Positions 1 through 6,020 of a stretch of 6,020 bases of DNA are shown here, piece by piece. Position 1 is the first letter of the stretch. Each line of letters begins with the position of its first letter. The stretch covers positions 1-6,020 of the forward strand of contig JASLBO010000004.1 in assembly GCA_030146605.1 (NCBI GenBank), written 5' to 3'. The notes under the pieces are model-generated. The model had not been told where the DNA came from. It saw only the letters and a list, made by a program, of their open reading frames with translations, and searched no databases. The translations under genes and the position numbers were made by a program. The stretch is from Sphingomonas sp. (GTDB lineage: Bacteria; Pseudomonadota; Alphaproteobacteria; Sphingomonadales; Sphingomonadaceae).

Positions 1-1455
1 GAAATAGCCGGCCGAGATCGTCACCGGCCGGGCGAAGGGCAGCTTGTAGCCGATGTCTGCCTGCGCGCTCCACAGATCCTCGTCGAGCTCGCTGAACGCG
101 ATCGTCGCCGATTCGCCGAGGCCGTTCAGGCTGTTCACATAGGCCCCGCGCACCGGATCCATGCGATAGCTGAAGAAGCGCTCATACGGCGCGTTGCGCT
201 GCGTGTTGGCGAAGCTGCCGCGCAGCTCGACCGAGAGGTCGTCGAACTTGAACTCGGTCGCGAGCTGGGTGTCGATCAGCTGACGCTCGAACCAGTTGGT
301 GTTCTGCTGAAGCACCTGGTCGCCGCTGCTGTTCGGATAGATCGTCGCGGTGCCGAGCCGCGCCTGCTTGAGCGTGTCGTGGATGTACAGCGTGGTCCAG
401 CGGATCTTGTGCTCGCCGAATTCGGCGCCCAGCCCGAACATGCCGTTGTTGGTGATGCGGTTGTCGGTCAGCACGGTGCGGAAGTCGCTGCGCACCGCGC
501 CCGATGGGTCGGCGGTGTCCTGCTGCACCGCGTCGCGGGTACGGAAGGTGTTGCCGAGGCTCGCAGTCGCGATGATGCCCAGCCGCACGCCACTCACGTC
601 CAGCGTGTGGCCCGCGCTGAACTCGGCGTTCCAGTTGACCGGGATATGGTCGTTCTGCTGGAGCAGCGTCGTCTCGGCATTGGTGAGCTGTGCCACCTGC
701 GCCGAATTGAACACGTTGGTGGTCAGGCCCCCGCGCCGGATGAACTCGGGCATGTCGCGCTCACCGGTATCATAGCCCAGCGAGTCCAGTCGGCCGCCGT
801 CATAGACATAGCCGAGCTGGTCGGTCGTCGCCGAATCATAAGCGAGCGAGCCGCCGATCTGGAAGAACGATTGCTCAGGCACCGCGCGGGTGGTGAGGTT
901 GATCACGCCGCCGCCGAATTCGCCCGGATAATTGACCGAATAGGTCTTCTGGACCATCGCGCTGCCGACGATCGACGTCGGGAAGATGTCGAGCGGCACG
1001 GTGCGGCGCAGCGGCTCGGGGCTCGGCAGCGGAGACCCGTTGAGCAGCGACGAGGAATAGCGGTCACCCAGACCGCGAACGAAGACGAAGCCGTTGCCGA
1101 CGACGCTGAGCCCGGTAACGCGGGTGAGTGCGCCGGCGATGTCGCCCTCGCCCGTCCGTGCGATGTCCTCGCTCGACAGCACCGACACGACCTGCGGCGT
1201 CGCGCGGATCACGTTGGGGATGTTGCGCCCGACGACGACGATTTCTTCCCCCGCGTCCGGATCGAAGCCCGGCGCGGAGACTTCGGGCTCCTGCCCCTCC
1301 GGCACGTCTTGCGCCACTGCCGGATCGGCAGCGGGCACCGACGGCGCGGTCGTCTGGTCACTCGACGTGGATCCCGCTGCCTGCGCGAGCGCGGCGGGGC
1401 TCACCAGCTGGGTCGTAGCGGCGAGCAAGGTGGCGAAGGCGATCTGTCTGGTCAT
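1..1455 (-). CDS. TonB-dependent outer-membrane receptor, N-terminal part (runs off the left edge)
   Basis: The gene encodes an outer-membrane, TonB/ExbBD-energised importer. The ATG is at 1453-1455, and the frame stays open for 485 codons to base 1, so the C-terminal part of the barrel is missing; such receptors are commonly 700-1000 residues. Residues 1-25 form a Sec signal peptide with likely cleavage after the ALA at 23-25. An acidic, Pro-rich stretch follows, then the TonB-box-like EEIVVVG at 70-76. The plug domain spans roughly 80-190, with ATPQVVSVLSSEDI, a VRGLGDRYSSSLLNG segment (127-140), PLDIFP (154-159) and the closing GEFGGGVINLTTR (178-190). Barrel strands begin near residue 195. 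The VRGLGDRY...PLRRTVPLDIFP signature marks a RagA-like subgroup rather than a classical siderophore receptor. There is no clear Shine-Dalgarno (only GGA about 10 bases upstream). It lies 89 bases after the lipoprotein gene on the same strand, so the two are probably co-transcribed. The substrate is unknown. Confidence in the family is high. Confidence 0.93.
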   Translation of the reverse strand, partial: MTRQIAFATLLAATTQLVSPAALAQAAGSTSSDQTTAPSVPAADPAVAQDVPEGQEPEVSAPGFDPDAGEEIVVVGRNIPNVIRATPQVVSVLSSEDIARTGEGDIAGALTRVTGLSVVGNGFVFVRGLGDRYSSSLLNGSPLPSPEPLRRTVPLDIFPTSIVGSAMVQKTYSVNYPGEFGGGVINLTTRAVPEQSFFQIGGSLAYDSATTDQLGYVYDGGRLDSLGYDTGERDMPEFIRRGGLTTNVFNSAQVAQLTNAETTLLQQNDHIPVNWNAEFSAGHTLDVSGVRLGIIATASLGNTFRTRDAVQQDTADPSGAVRSDFRTVLTDNRITNNGMFGLGAEFGEHKIRWTTLYIHDTLKQARLGTATIYPNSSGDQVLQQNTNWFERQLIDTQLATEFKFDDLSVELRGSFANTQRNAPYERFFSYRMDPVRGAYVNSLNGLGESATIAFSELDEDLWSAQADIGYKLPFARPVTISAGYF

Positions 1456-1490
1456 GGCTGCGATCCGGAACAAGGGCTGGGTAGGCAGAG

Positions 1491-1520
1491 GCCGGAGCCG
1501 CGCTTGCGCGCTGCCCCGGC
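1491..1520 (-). promoter_or_regulatory. Intercistronic RNA hairpin with GCAA tetraloop
   Basis: In the minus-strand transcript, bases 1520-1508 pair with 1503-1491. Twelve of thirteen positions pair, one of them G-U, and the single mismatch is A-G. The loop at 1507-1504 reads GCAA, a GNRA tetraloop closed by a GCGC/GCGC stem. No U-tract follows on the transcript, so this is not a standard intrinsic terminator. It sits between the lipoprotein stop and the receptor start. By analogy with known intercistronic stem-loops it could protect the upstream message from 3' exonucleases or partly attenuate transcription, giving more lipoprotein than receptor. The structure is read directly; the role is inference. 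Confidence 0.55.
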
Positions 1521-1544
1521 CCTGCTGTTCGGCTGGCGCGCCGG

Positions 1545-3176
1545 TTACGCGCCGTTGCAGGCGAGGTAGATCGAGTTGAACACCGGGGGACCTTCCTCCT
1601 GCAGCGCAGCGTTGGCCGGCCGGATGGTGGACTTTCCGCCATTGGCTTCGGTGCCCGCGACGATGTTGATGCAGGGGCCGACCGCCTTGACGATGCCGTT
1701 CACGAAGGTGAAGTCGGCGCCGCCGCGCAGACGGATCGCCGCCGGAGCGGTGCTCGTCTGGATGAAGGTGAAGTTCGAGACGCGGCCGAAGGTGCGCGGC
1801 AGGAAGTCTTCGCTGCCGTTCGAGTCGATCTCCATCGAGAAGGAGTCGCTGGTCGCGCCGATGGTCTTCTGGGCGGCGATCAGGAACTGGACGAACCCGC
1901 GCCAGCCCACGTCCACATCGAGACCGTCATCGTCCGCGCCGGTGATGGCGAGGTAGCGCATGTTGGTGGTGCCGCCGAACACTTCGATGCCGTCGTCCGA
2001 GCTGTTATGGACCTGGACGTGATCGATCACGGTGCCCGATCCGGTGCCGCCAAGCGTCAGGCCCTGGAGCTCGTTGCCCGGGGTGATCTCGGTGCCCGAG
2101 AAGCGGACCTGGACATATTGGATGGTGCCGCTGCTGTCGTTGGCGACCGCGCCGCCGTACAACGCGTTGCCCGTGCCTTCGACCACGGCCTCGCAGGTCG
2201 TGCTGGTGCCCGCCGCATTGTTGCTGCCGCTGATGCAGTTCGCGATCGGCGCGCGGCCGGCGAGGATCACCCCGCCCCACTGGCCCTGCGTCGCGTCGCT
2301 GGTGCCGGCGGCACTGAGATTCTGCTGCGACGTGAAGATGATCGGCGCAGCAGCGGTGCCGATCGCGTTCATCTTCGAACCGCGATTGACGACGAGGAAG
2401 TCGTTCGCGGCATCGTTGGCATTGGCGACGAGGACCACGCCCGGATCGATGTTGAGCGTCGCCGCTGCGCCGCCCGCGGCTGCACCGCCAATGCCGAGAT
2501 CGACGCCGACATCGACGCGGCCGTTGATCTGATAGACGACGCCATCGACCCGCGGCAGCGTGACCGTGCCCGCGACCACTGCCGGCAAGCGGCACAGGCG
2601 ATAATTGTTGTTGGTGCCCGCATCGACCGTACCCGTGGCGCAGACCGAGGCGGCAGGTGCCGCGGCGGTGCGCGCCAGCGAACCGGTGCAGCTGTTGGCC
2701 GTCGGGATAGTGGCGGTGCCGGTGAAGTTCAGCGTCGACGAGCTGCAGGTCCAGTCGCGGAATGCAGTATCGTTGGCGTTGGCCACCGCGCCGATGAACG
2801 CCGTCGAGATCAGGAAGCTCGAGCCGGTCGGGTTGAGCGACGTCGCGTTGAACGGAGTTGCCGTAGCCGCGGCGCCCGTGGGCGTGAAGCCGCTCAGCGG
2901 ACCGCTGCCGTTCAGGACGTTGTTGGTGCCGGCGTTGAAGATCGCCAGCTGCTCGTCGAGGGTGACGGTCACGCCGCTCTGCGTCGTCGCCGCGAAATTG
3001 GCGGTCGGGGTCGGCGTGGTGGTCGGCGTCGGGGTCGGCGCTGCCGGGGTCGGCGTCGGGAACACGATCGTGCCCGCACCAGGCGAGGCGACGCTGCTGG
3101 CGCCGTCACAGGATGCGAGCGCGAGGCTCGCGCAGCCGGTCAGCAGGACGAGGCTGAGGCGATGAAAGCTGGCCAT
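1545..3176 (-). CDS. Predicted lipoprotein with Pro/Thr linker and beta-helix-like domain, partner of the TonB receptor
   Basis: This encodes a 543-residue exported protein. The start is taken at 3174-3176, not at the in-frame ATG 37 codons upstream, because GGAGA lies 4 bases before it and the protein then opens with a lipoprotein signal peptide: MASFHR, a hydrophobic core, then LASC with the cysteine at 23. A second lipobox-like LTGC ends at Cys15. Residues 40-58 are a Pro/Thr linker. Residues 60-240 are Ala/Thr/Gly-rich with no recognised domain. From about 245 the sequence looks like a right-handed parallel beta-helix, with repeating Gly/Asn/Val turns: NIDPGVVLVANAND, VVNRGSKMNAIGTAAAPIIFTS, GQWGGVILAGRAPI, VIDHVQVHNSSDDGIEVFGG and a GADDDGLDVDVGWRG acidic segment. 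Apart from Cys15 and Cys23, eight cysteines fall in four neighbouring pairs, suiting a disulfide-containing exported protein. I recognise the general type (beta-helix proteins beside TonB receptors in proteobacteria) but know no proven function. Substrate capture or surface binding for the downstream receptor is inferred from the gene pairing. Confidence 0.85.
   Translation of the reverse strand: MASFHRLSLVLLTGCASLALASCDGASSVASPGAGTIVFPTPTPAAPTPTPTTTPTPTANFAATTQSGVTVTLDEQLAIFNAGTNNVLNGSGPLSGFTPTGAAATATPFNATSLNPTGSSFLISTAFIGAVANANDTAFRDWTCSSSTLNFTGTATIPTANSCTGSLARTAAAPAASVCATGTVDAGTNNNYRLCRLPAVVAGTVTLPRVDGVVYQINGRVDVGVDLGIGGAAAGGAAATLNIDPGVVLVANANDAANDFLVVNRGSKMNAIGTAAAPIIFTSQQNLSAAGTSDATQGQWGGVILAGRAPIANCISGSNNAAGTSTTCEAVVEGTGNALYGGAVANDSSGTIQYVQVRFSGTEITPGNELQGLTLGGTGSGTVIDHVQVHNSSDDGIEVFGGTTNMRYLAITGADDDGLDVDVGWRGFVQFLIAAQKTIGATSDSFSMEIDSNGSEDFLPRTFGRVSNFTFIQTSTAPAAIRLRGGADFTFVNGIVKAVGPCINIVAGTEANGGKSTIRPANAALQEEGPPVFNSIYLACNGA
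3003..3059 (-). repeat. Low-complexity repeat encoding the Pro/Thr linker (residues 40-58)
   Basis: The plus strand is built from imperfect GTCGGG/GTCGGC hexamers, which read on the coding strand as CCGACC-type Pro-Thr dipeptides. The tract forms a flexible spacer between the predicted lipid anchor and the folded body. The repeats are imperfect, but hexamer-unit slippage would keep frame and change linker length. Confidence 0.75.
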
Positions 3177-3180
3177 AAAG

Positions 3181-3185
3181 TCTCC
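3181..3185 (-). promoter_or_regulatory. Shine-Dalgarno of the lipoprotein gene
   Basis: The coding strand reads GGAGA, then CTTT, then ATG. This is a good ribosome binding site with short spacing, and it decides the start at 3176. The upstream ATG at 3285-3287 would add a charged, Pro-rich 37-residue extension in front of the signal peptide. Confidence 0.75.
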
Positions 3186-3304
3186 GTTCCGGCGGAATGC
3201 CGGTTTGCGCGGGGTGGGCGAATGGACGGGATCGACTCGGTTCCCCCTGCCGATCACGAAGGCTGCGCTAGGGGGCTTGCGTGACACGTCCGCGTGGTTT
3301 CAGA

Positions 3305-3342
3305 GACTTTCTGAAGACATTCACATGACATTACGGTTACGT
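3305..3342 (-). promoter_or_regulatory. 11-bp-spaced direct repeats resembling a PhoB box, upstream of the lipoprotein gene
   Basis: On the minus strand, ATGTC occurs at 3331-3327 and again exactly 11 bp later at 3320-3316. AAGTC follows at 3309-3305, and a degenerate ACGTA precedes at 3342-3338. The 18-mer ATGTCATGTGAATGTCTT (3331-3314) agrees with the enterobacterial Pho box (two CTGTCAT halves, 11-bp period) at 11 of the 14 half-site positions. An in-phase GTGTC lies at 3287-3283, two periods further on. PhoB-type response regulators bind such direct repeats as dimers. No good -10 hexamer is evident at the expected distance, so the assignment is tentative; another OmpR-family regulator is possible. 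Confidence 0.4.
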
Positions 3343-3363
3343 CGTTGCTGCCGTGCAACGACG
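3340..3363. promoter_or_regulatory. Perfect 9-bp inverted repeat, candidate operator
   Basis: CGTCGTTGC at 3340-3348 and GCAACGACG at 3355-3363 are exact reverse complements, separated by 6 bases. No T-run follows on either strand, so it is not an intrinsic terminator. It abuts the 11-bp direct repeats in the only region that can hold the promoter of the lipoprotein/receptor unit, so a binding site for a dimeric regulator is plausible. The regulator is unknown. Confidence 0.45.
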
Positions 3364-3453
3364 AAGCAAGCGGCGGTCTATCTAGAAGCCGGCGGTCATC
3401 GCCACGTCTATGCCTGTGCATTCGGGACGCGTGCCGGGGGCTCTACTGGCATG

Positions 3454-3486
3454 AAAAAGCCCGCCGATCGTACGACCGGCGGGCTT
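3454..3486 (-). terminator. Rho-independent terminator after tRNA-Val
   Basis: In the minus-strand transcript a 10-bp stem (3486-3477 with 3466-3457, core GCCCGCCG/CGGCGGGC) can extend inward through a G-U pair and the palindrome TCGTACGA. It is followed by a U-run from the A-tract at 3458-3454. It begins 7 bases after the tRNA CCA end and closes the lon-hupB-tRNA block. It also insulates the downstream lipoprotein/receptor unit, which therefore needs its own promoter in 3177-3453. Confidence 0.9.
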
Positions 3487-3493
3487 CTCTACA

Positions 3494-3568
3494 TGGTGGG
3501 CGCGGCTGGGATTGAACCAGCGACCCCTGCGGTGTGAACACAGTGCTCTACCACTGAGCTACGCGCCC
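3494..3568 (-). tRNA. tRNA-Val (anticodon CAC)
   Basis: The cloverleaf can be drawn completely over 75 bases. The acceptor stem is GGGCGCG/CGCGCCC. The D arm is GCTC-AGTGGTA-GAGC. The anticodon arm is CTGTG-TTCACAC-CGCAG with one T-G pair, giving anticodon CAC after U33, which reads the valine codon GUG. A 5-base variable region is followed by the T arm GCTGG-TTCAATC-CCAGC. Discriminator A and CCA are encoded (3497-3494). It lies 99 bases after hupB on the same strand with a strong terminator behind it. I see no separate promoter, so read-through from hupB or an unrecognised promoter in 3569-3667 must supply it. Confidence 0.97.
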
Positions 3569-3667
3569 ATTGGCCCAAGGCTCTTGAACGCCGGGCCGAA
3601 ACGGGAAGCGGGCCTTTAGGCGGTGCGGGGTGCGCTTGTCCAGCCCCGGGCCGGGCCTCCCGTCAGA

Positions 3668-3940
3668 TCAGTTGACCGAGTCCTTCAGGCCCTTGCCGGC
3701 CTTGAACTTGGGCTGGTTCGACGCCTTGATCGTCATCTCCTCGCCGGTGCGGGGGTTGCGGCCGGTCGAAGCCTTGCGCTTGCTCACCGAAAACGTGCCG
3801 AAGCCGACCAGACGAACCTCGTCGCCCTTTTTGAGCGCGGTCGAGATCGCGTCGAACACTGCCTCGACAGCCTTGACGGCGTCACCCTTGCCGAGGCCGG
3901 AGGTCTCCGCGACCGTCCCGATCAGCTCTTGCTTGTTCAT
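3668..3940 (-). CDS. hupB: HU family histone-like DNA-binding protein
   Basis: This encodes a 90-residue nucleoid protein, the usual HU length, which binds and bends DNA as a dimer with little sequence preference. The start at 3938-3940 gives the canonical MNKQELIGTVAE opening, and AGGGGGA lies 10 bases upstream (3957-3951). The helical dimerisation half covers residues 3-40. The LVGFGTF hinge is at 44-50. The DNA-binding arm carries GRNPRTGEEMTI at 60-71, with Pro63 as the intercalating tip residue, and the C-terminus is Lys-rich. The frame extends upstream to another ATG, but the extra 46 residues do not resemble HU. The position directly after lon matches the common alphaproteobacterial order. 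HU and the IHF subunits share the fold; the sequence and the location favour HU-beta. Confidence 0.95.
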   Translation of the reverse strand: MNKQELIGTVAETSGLGKGDAVKAVEAVFDAISTALKKGDEVRLVGFGTFSVSKRKASTGRNPRTGEEMTIKASNQPKFKAGKGLKDSVN

Positions 3941-4006
3941 GCTGTGGAATTCCCCCTGAGTGAGTGCGTCGAATAAGATGAGTCGCTGCGGCAAGCCGAG
4001 TGCGCC

Positions 4007-4035
4007 AGTCAGCACGCGACCGCCACCGCTGTCAA
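4007..4035 (-). promoter_or_regulatory. Candidate promoter of hupB
   Basis: A perfect -35 hexamer TTGACA lies at 4035-4030 on the minus strand. Seventeen bases on is CTGACT (4012-4007), a weak -10 matching the consensus only at the fourth and sixth bases. It would give a leader of roughly 60 bases before the hupB start. Strong independent expression of HU would be expected. The -35 is convincing, the -10 is not. Confidence 0.4.
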
Positions 4036-4041
4036 ACCCTC

Positions 4042-4060
4042 TGCGGCGGTTTTCGCCGCA
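4042..4060 (-). terminator. Stem-loop after lon, possible weak terminator
   Basis: A perfect 7-bp stem, TGCGGCG/CGCCGCA, encloses a 5-base loop. It starts 14 bases after the lon stop codon in the minus-strand transcript. Only GAGGGTTT follows, with no proper U-tract, so termination would be inefficient or would need Rho. Some lon transcripts probably read into hupB. Confidence 0.4.
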
Positions 4061-4074
4061 AAAGCCGTGCGTCC

Positions 4075-6020
<1,946 letters not shown>

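Noticed and set aside
379..1569. 396-codon plus-strand open frame
   Set aside because: Antisense to the TonB receptor; Arg/Ala/Asp-rich translation typical of the reverse frame of a GC-rich gene, with no recognisable domain.
2007..3284. 425-codon plus-strand open frame
   Set aside because: Antisense shadow of the lipoprotein gene; low-complexity Arg/Ala/Asp composition, no signal or motif.
3177..3287. Longer start for the lipoprotein gene at the in-frame ATG 3285-3287
   Set aside because: The added 37 residues are charged and Pro-rich and would bury the signal peptide; the ATG at 3176 has a good Shine-Dalgarno and starts directly with a lipoprotein signal.
3343..3376. Sigma70-like promoter TTGCAC-17 bp-CGTAAT on the minus strand
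   Set aside because: The -35 matches only three of six bases, and the start site would lie inside the direct repeats; too weak to annotate.
3205..3537. 110-codon plus-strand open frame in the intergenic region
   Set aside because: It runs through the terminator and into the tRNA-Val gene in antisense, and shows no domain or coding character.
3494..3568. tRNA-Val 3' end as an integration site for the lipoprotein/receptor module
   Set aside because: No second copy of the tRNA 3' sequence, integrase gene or insertion-sequence end is visible in the window.
3601..3667. Terminator after hupB
   Set aside because: Several GC-rich partial inverted repeats exist (GGCCCGG, ACGGGA/TCCCGT) but none gives a clean stem with a U-tract, so read-through to the tRNA is as likely.

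Overview
This GC-rich window reads almost entirely on the minus strand and looks like an alphaproteobacterium, most likely a sphingomonad. The evidence is the base composition, the gene order lon > hupB > tRNA-Val(CAC), and a TonB-dependent receptor with a sphingomonad-style EEIVVVG TonB-box region. The assignment rests on pattern recognition only; no database search was possible.

Right half (about 3450-6020), a housekeeping block transcribed right to left. lon (ATP-dependent protease, N-terminus off the right edge) ends at 4075. A short hairpin and a perfect TTGACA hexamer follow. Then come hupB (90-residue HU DNA-binding protein, 3668-3940), tRNA-Val(CAC) with an encoded CCA end (3494-3568), and a strong rho-independent terminator (3454-3486) that closes the block.

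Middle (3177-3453), a 277-base intergenic region with no convincing gene. It must carry the promoter of the next unit. It contains a perfect 9-bp inverted repeat and a set of 11-bp-spaced GTC-type repeats that resemble a PhoB box.

Left half (1-3176), a two-gene outer-membrane module. First comes a 543-residue predicted lipoprotein with a Pro/Thr linker and a beta-helix-like body. After an 89-base gap holding a GCAA-tetraloop hairpin, a TonB-dependent receptor follows and runs off the left edge (485 residues visible). The arrangement suggests a surface or secreted substrate-binding partner made together with its outer-membrane transporter, analogous in logic to SusD/SusC but with an unrelated fold. 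The substrate cannot be read from the sequence. The Pho-box-like repeats make phosphate or a phosphorylated compound a testable guess. This module is the most interesting part of the window; the rest is ordinary.
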